12,785 bases of DNA, taken from NCBI GenBank assembly GCA_020443945.1, contig JAIZWN010000501.1, positions 1-12,785 on the forward strand, given 5' to 3'. This document shows positions 7,303 to 12,785 of the stretch, piece after piece (position 1 is the first letter of the stretch; each line of letters opens with the position of its first letter). Position numbers and translations under genes: made by a program. Below the pieces are notes generated by a model, which made no database searches, was not told where the DNA came from, and saw nothing but the letters and a program-made list of their open reading frames with translations. The DNA comes from Candidatus Thiosymbion ectosymbiont of Robbea hypermnestra. GTDB taxonomy: Bacteria; Pseudomonadota; Gammaproteobacteria; Chromatiales; Chromatiaceae.

Positions 7303-7585
7303 GAGGGGTCTTGATCAGATCGAGGATATGCTCATCCGGATATGGAATAATATAAGCATCGAACGTCCAGGTCCCCGACAATCGCGGGTGGTAACGCACG
7401 CGACCGGGGTCCGAATCAAACCGCATCGCTTAAGACGGCGCACCCCAAAGCAGTCCGGAATCTATAAAGAGCCCACGGTTTTTGCCCTTCCTGGCCCTCG
7501 ATTCCGGCACTTCCTGCCGGAGTGACGCGGTAGGGTTCGGCAAACTTCACTAACTAAAATTCAGCCACTACCACAAATCCATCCC
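7303..7585. other. Spacer between the defence operon and alaS
   Basis: I see no supported gene here. The 65-codon open frame at 7328-7525 runs through the inverted repeat at 7501-7523 and has no family resemblance. A loose stem (TCGCG at 7381-7385 against CGCGA at about 7398-7402) follows the operon, but no T-tract does, so I do not call a terminator. TAAAAT at 7555-7560 could be a -10 element for alaS but lacks a good -35. Confidence 0.4.
7501..7527 (+). repeat. Inverted repeat ATTCCGGCA-N5-TGCCGGAGT-GACG, copy 1
   Basis: Nine-base arms around a five-base loop, with one mismatch (AGT for AAT), followed by GACG. A perfect version lies at 12592-12618. This resembles the short dispersed ATTCC(N)GGAAT elements, such as dRS3-like repeats, scattered through many beta- and gammaproteobacterial genomes. 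Confidence 0.7.
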
Positions 7586-10189
7586 ATGCAGAACAGCGCA
7601 GAGCTTCGAGCCGGTTTTCTCCAGTATTTTGCCGAGCGCGGGCATCGAATCGTGCCCAGCAGCCCGCTGGTGCCCGCCAACGACCCCACGCTGCTGTTCA
7701 CCAATGCGGGCATGGTGCAGTTCAAGGAGGTCTTCCTGGGCCGGGAGCAGCGGCCCTATCCGCGCGCCGTCAGCTCCCAGCGCTGCGTGCGCGCCGGGGG
7801 CAAGCACAATGACCTGGAGAACGTGGGCTACACGGCGCGCCATCACACCTTCTTCGAGATGCTGGGCAACTTCAGCTTCGACGACTATTTCAAGTCGGAC
7901 GCCATCCAATATGCCTGGGACTATCTCACCCGGGTGCTGGCCCTGCCCAAGGAGCGGCTGTGGGTCACGGTCTACGAGCAGGACCGGGAGGCGGAGGACA
8001 TATGGCGGGATCACATCGGCGTGCCCCCCGAGCGTCTCGTGCGTTGCGGCGAGGCGGACAACTTCTGGTCCATGGGGGAGACCGGCCCCTGCGGTCCCTG
8101 CTCCGAGCTCTTCTACGACCATGGCCCCGCGGTAGCCGGCGGCCCGCCCGGCGCCCCGGACGCGGATGGGGACCGCTACGTGGAGATCTGGAACCTGGTC
8201 TTCATGGAGTACGACCGCGACCCGAAGGGCCGGCTCACGCCCTTGCCGCGACCCTCGGTGGACACGGGCATGGGCCTCGAACGCCTGGCGGCGGTCATGC
8301 AGGGGACCCATGACAACTACGAGATCGACCTCTTCCGCGCCCTGATCGCGGCCGCGGCGGAGCTGACCGGCTGCCCGGACCCCCGGCACACATCCCTGCG
8401 GGTCATCGCCGACCACATCCGCTCCGCCGGCTTCCTCATCGGCGATGGCATCACCCCGAGCAACGAGGGACGGGGCTATGTCCTGCGCCGCATCATCCGG
8501 CGCGCGGTCCGCCACGGCCACCGGCTCGGCCATAGCGGACCCTTCTTCCATCGCCTGGTGGCGACCCTGGTGGCCGAGATGGGCGCCGCCTACCCGGAGC
8601 TGGTCGCCGCCCAGGCCCAGGTGGAACGGGTACTTAAGATCGAGGAAGAACGCTTCGCCGAGACCCTGGAACAGGGCATGCGGCTCCTGGAGCAGGCCAT
8701 CGAAGGCATTCGGGGCGACCGCATCGCCGGCGCGACCGTCTTCAAGCTCTACGACACCTACGGCTTTCCCGTGGACCTCACCGCCGATGTGGCCCGCGAG
8801 CGGGGCCTGGGCCTCGACCTGGCGGGCTTCGAGCGCGCCATGGCGGAACAAAAGGAACGCGCCCGGGCGGCGAGCCGATTCGGCGCGACCCAGGCCGCGG
8901 CCCTGGAGCTGGAGGGGGAAACCGACTTCACCGGATACGAGCGGCTCGCCGACCAGGCCACGGTGATGGCCATCTACCGGGATGGCGAGTCCCTGGACCG
9001 TCTGACCAGGAGGCAGGAAGGACTGATCGTGCTCGGCGTCACCCCCTTCTATGCCGAGGCCGGTGGTCAGGTGGGCGACACCGGCGAGCTCGCGCGCGAA
9101 GGCGCGCGCGCCCAAGTTCTGGACACCCGCAAACAGGGCGCCGAGGTCATCGGCCACATCGCCCACATGACGGAGGGAACGCTCCGGATCGGCGACCGGG
9201 TAGAGGCCCGGGTGGATGCCCGCCGCCGCCGCCTGATCGCAAGCAATCACTCCGCGACCCACCTGCTCCACGCCGCCCTGCGCGAGGTCCTGGGGGATCA
9301 TGTGCAACAGAAGGGCTCGCTGGTAGGCCCCGACCGCCTGCGCTTCGATTTCTCCCACTTCGAGCCGGTCACGCGCGAACAGCTGCGGCGGATCGAGCGT
9401 CTGGTCAACCGGGAGATCCGCGAGAACCACCTGGTAGAAACCCGGATCATGTCCCGCGACGACGCCAGGACCAGCGGCGCCCTGGCCCTGTTCGGCGAAA
9501 AATACGCCGAGCAGGTGCGGGTGCTGCGCATGGGGGGCTTCTCCACCGAGCTGTGCGGCGGCACCCATGTGCGCGCCCTGGGCGACATCGGCCTGTTCAA
9601 AATCGTTGCCGAAAGCGGCATCGCCTCCGGGGTACGGCGCATCGAGGCGGTCAGCGGCGAAGGCGCCCTGGATTGGATAGAGGCGGACGAGGCACGACTA
9701 TCGCGTCTGGCGGATCTGGTCAAAGGAACCCGCGAGGACCTGGACGCCAAGGTGGCCCAACTCCTGGAGCACTCCCGACGGTTGGAAAAGGAACTCGGCG
9801 CGCTCAAGGCCAGGCTGGCGAGCCACGCGGGCCGGGACCTGGCCGCCCAGGCACTGGACATCGCCGGCATCAAGGTGCTGGCGGCCAGGCTCGAAGGAGT
9901 AGACCCCAAGGGCCTGCGGGAAACCCTGGACCGGCTCAAGGACCAGCTGGGCTCGGCGGTCGTGGTCCTGGCCACCGAGAACGGAGGCAAGGTGGGCCTG
10001 GTCGCCGGAATTACCGACAACCTGACCGACCGCCTGCGGGCCGGGGACCTGATCGGGGTGGTCGCCGCAAAGGTCGGCGGCAAGGGCGGTGGCCGCGCGG
10101 ACATGGCCCAAGCCGGCGGCAAGGACCCGGCGGGCCTGCCCGCCGCCCTGGAGCTGGTCCCGGACTGGGTGCGGGAACGAGTCGCCTGA
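7586..10189 (+). CDS. alaS: Alanyl-tRNA synthetase
   Basis: Predicted 867-residue cytoplasmic class II aminoacyl-tRNA synthetase that charges tRNA-Ala and hydrolyses mischarged seryl- and glycyl-tRNA-Ala. It is close in length to the E. coli enzyme (about 875). Seen in order: RAGGKHNDLENVGYTARHHT and FFEMLGNFSFDDYFK (about 69-103, motif 1/2 region); EIWNLVFMEYDRD (200-212); motif 3 GMGLERLA (228-235); the editing-site HSATHLLH with His555 and His559; CGGTH with Cys657 and His661; and the C-Ala domain with KVGGKGGGRADMAQAGG (829-845). All catalytic and zinc/editing residues appear intact. I chose the ATG at 7586 because the protein then begins exactly where the family does, although no Shine-Dalgarno sequence precedes it. 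It is markedly more GC-rich than the operon upstream, as expected for core chromosome. The large open frames on its opposite strand are shadows of its codon bias. Confidence 0.98.
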   Translation: MQNSAELRAGFLQYFAERGHRIVPSSPLVPANDPTLLFTNAGMVQFKEVFLGREQRPYPRAVSSQRCVRAGGKHNDLENVGYTARHHTFFEMLGNFSFDDYFKSDAIQYAWDYLTRVLALPKERLWVTVYEQDREAEDIWRDHIGVPPERLVRCGEADNFWSMGETGPCGPCSELFYDHGPAVAGGPPGAPDADGDRYVEIWNLVFMEYDRDPKGRLTPLPRPSVDTGMGLERLAAVMQGTHDNYEIDLFRALIAAAAELTGCPDPRHTSLRVIADHIRSAGFLIGDGITPSNEGRGYVLRRIIRRAVRHGHRLGHSGPFFHRLVATLVAEMGAAYPELVAAQAQVERVLKIEEERFAETLEQGMRLLEQAIEGIRGDRIAGATVFKLYDTYGFPVDLTADVARERGLGLDLAGFERAMAEQKERARAASRFGATQAAALELEGETDFTGYERLADQATVMAIYRDGESLDRLTRRQEGLIVLGVTPFYAEAGGQVGDTGELAREGARAQVLDTRKQGAEVIGHIAHMTEGTLRIGDRVEARVDARRRRLIASNHSATHLLHAALREVLGDHVQQKGSLVGPDRLRFDFSHFEPVTREQLRRIERLVNREIRENHLVETRIMSRDDARTSGALALFGEKYAEQVRVLRMGGFSTELCGGTHVRALGDIGLFKIVAESGIASGVRRIEAVSGEGALDWIEADEARLSRLADLVKGTREDLDAKVAQLLEHSRRLEKELGALKARLASHAGRDLAAQALDIAGIKVLAARLEGVDPKGLRETLDRLKDQLGSAVVVLATENGGKVGLVAGITDNLTDRLRAGDLIGVVAAKVGGKGGGRADMAQAGGKDPAGLPAALELVPDWVRERVA

Positions 10190-10203
10190 GGGCCTCCGAA
10201 TAG

Positions 10204-11145
10204 TCACTTCAGTTGGAACCGTATAGGTACCCGCACCCACATCCGCGAGGGCCGCCCACCCCTGTTTCCCGGCTTGAAGGTCCACTTCCGCACCGTCTTC
10301 ATCGCCTGTTGATCGAGTATCCGGTGTCCGCTCGATTTCTGGACCTGTAAGCTTCCGACCTGGCCGCGGGTATCCACCAGTACCTTCAGGATCACCGTGC
10401 CTTCCTGGCCCCTGCGGCGCGCGATTCCCGGATATTTGGGGCGTGGCCGGTAACTGGGCGTCGGCTTGCGGACCCGGCGACTGTCGGCCCGCGAGCCCGC
10501 GCCCGCCTTGGCGGATTTGCGTTTGCGCGCCGCGGACTTCCGGGACTCGGTTTTGGCGGGGCGCCGATTGTTCGCGCGCGCGCGCTTGGGCGGCCGGTTC
10601 TTGGCCGATTTCTTCTTTTGCGTGCGGGATTTCGATTTCGGTTTGGCCGCGGCGCGCTTGGGTGCCTTTTTGGATGTTTTCCTGGATGTCTCTTTGGATA
10701 CCCGCTTGGGCTTCCTGTTGGCCTTGGGCGGGGAAATCAGCTCCTTCCTGGGCGTGGTATTGCGATTCAGGATCAATTCCGCCGCCCGTACATCGGGCGC
10801 TACAGGCCCCACGGGCTCCGGTTCCGCCCGATCCGCCTTCGCGCGCGGGGTCGGAGTCTCGGGAGGGGCCTCCGCGGTCGGGACCGGAGGCTCCGCCGCC
10901 CCGTCCTGGGCGGGCGCGACGGGCTCGGCATCCGCCGGACGCTCGGGTGGACGCGCCGGGACCTCCGGCTCCGCCACTGCCGCCGCCATGGGGGCGAAGG
11001 TAACCTGTAGCTGCCTCTGTTCCGACGGGGAATCCAGCCGCGGCGGGTCGATCCAGAGATAGGTGGCGGTGACCACAAAGGCGGCCAAGACATGAAGCCC
11101 CGCCGAAATCGCGCCGGCCACCAAGAGATGCCTGCGGTTACTCAT
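10204..11145 (-). CDS. TonB-family energy transducer with Lys/Arg-rich linker
   Basis: Predicted 313-residue inner-membrane protein that would couple the proton gradient (through ExbB/ExbD) to outer-membrane TonB-dependent receptors. Seen: an N-terminal basic flank and a single hydrophobic segment at about 7-31, including an SxxxH-like ISAGLHVL as in TonB anchors; a Pro/Glu/Ala-rich stretch at about 55-120; a very basic stretch at about 133-227, with roughly 41 Lys/Arg in 95 residues; and a TonB C-terminal domain at about 229-313 with PSYRPRPKYPGIARRRGQEG, VILKVLVDTRGQVGSLQVQKS and AMKTVRKWTFKPG. Classical TonB linkers are Pro-rich with separate Glu-Pro and Lys-Pro blocks; this one is Lys/Arg/Ser/Ala-rich instead. 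No exbB or exbD lies in the window. It converges with alaS with 14 bases between stops. No clear Shine-Dalgarno precedes the ATG. TonB family membership is secure; its receptor partners are unknown. Confidence 0.88.
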   Translation of the reverse strand: MSNRRHLLVAGAISAGLHVLAAFVVTATYLWIDPPRLDSPSEQRQLQVTFAPMAAAVAEPEVPARPPERPADAEPVAPAQDGAAEPPVPTAEAPPETPTPRAKADRAEPEPVGPVAPDVRAAELILNRNTTPRKELISPPKANRKPKRVSKETSRKTSKKAPKRAAAKPKSKSRTQKKKSAKNRPPKRARANNRRPAKTESRKSAARKRKSAKAGAGSRADSRRVRKPTPSYRPRPKYPGIARRRGQEGTVILKVLVDTRGQVGSLQVQKSSGHRILDQQAMKTVRKWTFKPGNRGGRPSRMWVRVPIRFQLK

Positions 11146-11169
11146 TCGGGCAAAGTCATGATTCTATTT

Positions 11170-11199
11170 TTAATCTGTGGGAATCTGTGTAATCCGCGG
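11170..11199 (-). repeat. Three-unit 10-base tandem repeat (CRCRGATNNN type), copy 1
   Basis: On the plus strand the units are TTAATCTGTG, GGAATCTGTG and TAATCCGCGG. Read on the minus strand they are CCGCGGATTA, CACAGATTCC and CACAGATTAA. The 10-base register is exact, and the core C-R-G-A-T matches the second array at 12509-12538. Ten bases is close to one turn of B-DNA, so the motif recurs on one face of the helix. Confidence 0.6.
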
Positions 11200-11213
11200 A
11201 TTCGAGCACTCAC

Positions 11214-11239
11214 GGCGGGATGCGTTGCGGTTTCCCGCC
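11214..11239. repeat. Perfect 7-bp inverted repeat GGCGGGA-N12-TCCCGCC
   Basis: The arms at 11214-11220 and 11233-11239 are perfectly complementary around a 12-base loop. No T-tract follows on either strand, so it is not a standard intrinsic terminator. It is more like a palindromic intergenic repeat unit. Confidence 0.55.
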
Positions 11240-11330
11240 CTGTCGAGACGAAGGAGCAATCCAGGATATCACCTACCTGTCCCCCGAACAGCTCGGGAGA
11301 ACCGTGGGTGACAGAAAAGCCATCTTCGAT

Positions 11331-11362
11331 CTCCCACCGGGAGAGGGCTGGGGAGGGTGGGA
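11331..11362 (+). repeat. CTCCC/GGGAG dispersed intergenic repeat
   Basis: CTCCC-ACC-GGGAG forms a short hairpin at 11331-11343 and is followed by AGGGCTGGGGAGGGTGGG. It resembles the widespread proteobacterial intergenic element reading GGGAGAGGGCTGGGGTGAGGG, whose translation (PSPALSRWE on the minus strand) is commonly seen in spurious proteins. Confidence 0.55.
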
Positions 11363-11463
11363 TCAAACAGCGGTACCCGCTTTCAATCCCGAAGCCATAG
11401 AGCGTTCAGGCAAATCAAGGTGGGATGGGATATCAGCTCCCGATCCGGCCATTCGGTACCGGT

Positions 11464-11853
11464 TCAGGAAGAGGGAGGACCTTGCATCGGTTGGTCTCTG
11501 GTCGATCCGTCCAGTCCGGCCATGGTCTCGACCAGCGCCAGCAAGGAACCTTGCAGATCGTCCGGCAGAATCGCCCAGGCGGTCAGCAGGCGTTTGGTCT
11601 TCTGGGAAGGGGCATAATCGCCCTGCATATCCGCAACCCGTGCCTGTGTTTCCTTGCCGGTCGCCAGCCACTCCATAGAAACGCCGAGGGCCCGCCCCAG
11701 AGCGGCCAGCGTCTCGGGTTTCGCCCCTTTGGTCTCGCCGGATTCGATCTTGTTGATCGCGCCGGGCGTTACCCCGACCCGCTTCGCAAGTTCTGCCTGA
11801 GAAAATCCGGCGCGGTTTCTGGCGGCGGTTACTCGAGAGCCGAGTGTGTTCAT
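11464..11853 (-). CDS. Small XRE-family helix-turn-helix regulator
   Basis: Predicted 129-residue cytoplasmic DNA-binding protein. Seen: an N-terminal HTH_3/Cro-C1-type domain at about 4-63, with LGSRVTAARNRAGFSQAELA, KRVGVTPGAINKIESGE and PETLAALGRALGVSMEWLATG, which closely fits the five-helix XRE fold including the A-I-x-K-I-E-x-G recognition-helix signature. The C-terminal half (about 75-129) contains LLTAWAILPDDLQGSLLALVETM, perhaps an oligomerisation helix. The ATG at 11853 is chosen because family homology starts there (MNTLGSRV); a further in-frame ATG at 11898 would add 15 residues, overlap the divergent promoter-like sequence, and has no better ribosome site. Probable role: repressor of its own gene or of the divergent transcript, as for phage- or toxin-antitoxin-type XRE proteins. 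The target is unknown, and no toxin gene is visible beside it. Confidence 0.85.
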   Translation of the reverse strand: MNTLGSRVTAARNRAGFSQAELAKRVGVTPGAINKIESGETKGAKPETLAALGRALGVSMEWLATGKETQARVADMQGDYAPSQKTKRLLTAWAILPDDLQGSLLALVETMAGLDGSTRDQPMQGPPSS

Positions 11854-11867
11854 AATCCAGAAAATAA

Positions 11868-11894
11868 TTGACTTTACGCAATCCATGCTACATT
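11868..11894 (+). promoter_or_regulatory. Candidate divergent promoter with extended -10
   Basis: TTGACT (11868-11873) matches the -35 consensus in five of six positions. TGCTACATT (11886-11894) gives an extended -10 (TG-N-TACATT). The spacer is 15 bases, short of the 17-base optimum, which the TG extension could offset. It points rightward, away from the XRE gene, towards a region without a clear gene before the VOC frame. Confidence 0.45.
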
Positions 11895-11916
11895 TCATGG
11901 GTGACCATAGGCATGG
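11883..11916. promoter_or_regulatory. Candidate XRE operator: CCATG/CATGG half-sites
   Basis: CCATG at 11883-11887 and CATGG at 11896-11900 form an inverted repeat with an 8-base gap that covers the -10 element. A second, smaller pair, CCAT (11905-11908) and ATGG (11913-11916), follows. Tandem palindromes over a promoter beside an XRE gene are the usual arrangement for XRE autoregulation. Binding is inference. Confidence 0.35.
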
Positions 11917-12117
11917 AACGCAAAAGGGGCGGAGGCGCGGGGTCCGGGCCGAAACAATCGAGGCGTTCAGGAGCCGAAAAAACAGGGCGCCGATCAGGGC
12001 AGCGTCTCTATTCCCACTCGACGCTCGATCACCGTCTTAGACTCGGTGAGCCTGGAGCCTTGAGGCAAGGAAAAGGATACCCCCAACGACGCCCCCGACC
12101 GCCATGTCGCGGTTCCG
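11917..12117. other. Spacer between XRE promoter region and VOC gene, no convincing gene
   Basis: An open frame runs through on the plus strand (MERKRGGG... from the ATG at about 11912) but is composed of low-complexity Arg/Gly codons and overlaps the VOC frame, so it is probably not a gene. From 12064 onward the frame of the VOC gene is open but has no start codon before 12118. Confidence 0.4.
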
Positions 12118-12459
12118 GTGAGCGACCTGGAGTCGGCAACTCGCTTCTATTCGGAGGTCCTGCGCTTCAAGCCGATAGACCGTCCCGATTCGCTGCCCGA
12201 CAATGGGGTTTGGTTGGAGGGGTACGGTTTTCAAATCCATCTGATCGAAGACCGGGAATATCGTAGCCCCGGCCTGGCCAACCCTTCCTTGCCGGATAAG
12301 AAACACTTCGCCTTGACGGTCGATGACATCCATGATTTCCGGCAATACCTGATCGAGCGCACTGTTACCGTAGGCGATCTCATCGAGATCGGCGACGGCA
12401 GACAACAGTTTTTCTTCTGCGACCCCGCGGATAATCCTATCGAGATTACCAACCCCTAG
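12118..12459 (+). CDS. VOC/glyoxalase-fold protein, 5' end probably damaged
   Basis: Predicted 113-residue protein of the vicinal-oxygen-chelate superfamily (glyoxalase, dioxygenase, fosfomycin-resistance fold). Seen: SDLESATRFYSEVLRF at the N-terminus, FQIHLIED at about 38-45, HFALTVDDIHDFRQYL at 63-78, and the C-terminal FFFCDPADNPIEITNP, whose DPxxNxIEI is typical. His63 and Glu109 sit where metal ligands lie in glyoxalase I. The first strand, HVAVPV, with the first metal-ligand histidine at 12103-12105, is encoded in frame upstream of the only available start, GTG 12118. No ATG, GTG, TTG or CTG exists in this frame back to the TGA at 12061. Either the start was lost by mutation or a frameshift, or a shortened protein is made. 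I see no ribosome site before 12118. The family is clear; substrate unknown, and the gene may be a recent pseudogene. Confidence 0.6.
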   Translation: MSDLESATRFYSEVLRFKPIDRPDSLPDNGVWLEGYGFQIHLIEDREYRSPGLANPSLPDKKHFALTVDDIHDFRQYLIERTVTVGDLIEIGDGRQQFFFCDPADNPIEITNP

Positions 12460-12460
12460 C

Positions 12461-12473
12461 GAGGCTTGGCCTC
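12461..12473 (+). other. Short hairpin GAGGC-TTG-GCCTC after the VOC gene
   Basis: A perfect five-base stem with a three-base loop begins one base after the VOC stop codon. No T-tract follows, so it is at best a weak or Rho-assisted stop signal. Confidence 0.3.
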
Positions 12474-12508
12474 AGACCGACGAGGCGTGACCAACCGCAC
12501 CGAAGAAC

Positions 12509-12538
12509 CACGGATGGACACGGATAAACACGGATTGA
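12509..12538 (+). repeat. Three-unit 10-base tandem repeat CACGGATNNA, copy 2
   Basis: The units CACGGATGGA, CACGGATAAA and CACGGATTGA follow without gaps; seven bases are invariant and three vary. The same core and register occur in inverted orientation at 11170-11199. Such CACGGAT arrays are a known type of dispersed intergenic repeat in proteobacteria; their function is unknown to me. Confidence 0.7.
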
Positions 12539-12591
12539 GGGAACGGGGTGGACATCGGCGGTTTCGGCAAGTTGCCATCCTTGGCGACCGG

Positions 12592-12618
12592 ATTCCGGCA
12601 ATCCCTGCCGGAATGACG
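12592..12618 (+). repeat. Inverted repeat ATTCCGGCA-N5-TGCCGGAAT-GACG, copy 2
   Basis: A perfect nine-base stem (12592-12600 with 12606-12614) around ATCCC, followed by GACG. It is the intact counterpart of 7501-7527, which differs in the loop and one arm base. Confidence 0.75.
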
Positions 12619-12634
12619 GCCTGATAGGGTGTAG

Positions 12635-12651
12635 GGTCCGCTGTGCGGACC
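12635..12651. repeat. Perfect 7-bp hairpin GGTCCGC-TGT-GCGGACC
   Basis: The arms at 12635-12641 and 12645-12651 pair fully around a three-base loop. It lies just after the inverted repeat at 12592-12618, and no T-tract follows. It is most likely another dispersed palindromic element. Confidence 0.6.
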
Positions 12652-12785
12652 GATGGCTTCCGGGGTGGTGTTGTAATTTTGTTGTCCCTGGGTATATACG
12701 CTGAATCTCGGAAACAACCAAAGCAAAACAAGTTACGGTTTTGTCGGCACGCGCGTCGCAATCTGCTAATAGGACAGGATTCACA

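Larger units (their letters stand above)
11146..11463. other. Repeat-bearing spacer between tonB-like gene and XRE gene
   Basis: I see no supported gene. Open frames through it on both strands translate repeats rather than a protein family. It holds the 10-base tandem repeat at 11170-11199, a 7-bp stem at 11214-11239 and the CTCCC/GGGAG element at 11331-11362. The promoter of the TonB-like gene should be within it, but I cannot pick it out. Confidence 0.5.
12460..12785. other. Repeat-rich terminal spacer
   Basis: No gene is supported. It contains, in order, a short hairpin (12461-12473), a 10-base tandem array (12509-12538), a dRS3-like inverted repeat (12592-12618) and a 7-bp stem (12635-12651). 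Near the edge, TTGTAA (12671-12676) and TATATA (12693-12698) are 16 bases apart and could be a weak rightward promoter for a gene beyond the window. Confidence 0.5.

Noticed and set aside
7478..7482. TTTTT run as an intrinsic terminator for the defence operon
   Set aside because: No stable stem lies directly upstream of the T-run.
7328..7525. 65-codon frame after the DUF4435 gene
   Set aside because: It ends inside an inverted repeat, lacks a ribosome site and resembles no family.
7568..9568. 666-codon open frame on the minus strand opposite alaS
   Set aside because: It lies wholly antisense to an intact alaS, has no recognisable domain, and reflects the high third-position GC of alaS codons.
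9298..10122. 274-codon Ser/Arg-rich minus-strand frame opposite the alaS 3' half
   Set aside because: Low-complexity composition typical of an antisense shadow; no family resemblance.
10443..11062. Three overlapping plus-strand frames opposite the TonB-like gene
   Set aside because: Their composition mirrors the repetitive Lys/Arg and Pro/Ala codons of the TonB-like gene; that frame has a clear TonB domain.
11142..11366. 74-codon minus-strand frame starting PPSPALSRWE
   Set aside because: It is a translation of a widespread intergenic repeat, not a gene.
12509..12538. Possible CRISPR array
   Set aside because: Units are 10 bases with three variable positions and no spacers; this is a short tandem repeat.
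1..12785. tRNA, rRNA or integrase genes marking an island border
   Set aside because: I looked on both strands and found no cloverleaf-like sequence, rRNA segment or recombinase motif.

Overview
The window reads as chromosome from a GC-rich proteobacterium, most likely a gammaproteobacterium. This rests on the alanyl-tRNA synthetase and TonB sequences and on the short intergenic repeat types. I cannot name a genus. The left 7.3 kb is a compact, rightward accessory operon whose base composition is visibly less GC-rich than alaS beside it. The right 5.2 kb holds housekeeping and miscellaneous genes separated by repeat-laden spacers.

Layout. 1-342: leader with no convincing gene. 343-7302: five same-strand genes joined by overlaps or a 3-base gap. 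These are a DndC-type sulfur-transfer enzyme, a DndD-type SMC-like ATPase, a fusion of a DndE-like domain to an FtsK alpha/beta DNA-translocase motor, an ABC/AAA21-type ATPase, and a DUF4435 (TOPRIM-like) protein. 7303-7585: spacer with an inverted repeat. 7586-10189: alaS. 10207-11145 (stop codon 10204-10206), minus strand: a TonB-like protein with a strikingly Lys/Arg-rich linker. 11146-11463: spacer with several repeats. 11464-11853, minus strand: a small XRE-family regulator with a strong divergent promoter-like sequence. 12118-12459: a VOC/glyoxalase-fold gene whose 5' end looks damaged. 12460-12785: repeat-rich spacer.

How the operon may work. DndC and DndD with a DndE domain form the core of DNA backbone phosphorothioation, in which sulfur replaces a non-bridging oxygen. 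Here DndE is not a free small protein; it is the N-terminus of a predicted DNA pump. No dndB or dndA is seen, and no DndFGH, PbeABCD or SspE genes are present. In the slot where a restriction partner would sit there is an ATPase/DUF4435 pair with the same two-gene architecture as PARIS (AriA/AriB). My hypothesis is a phosphorothioation-type module with a built-in translocase and a PARIS-like abortive effector. The family assignments come from motifs read by eye; the joint function is inference.
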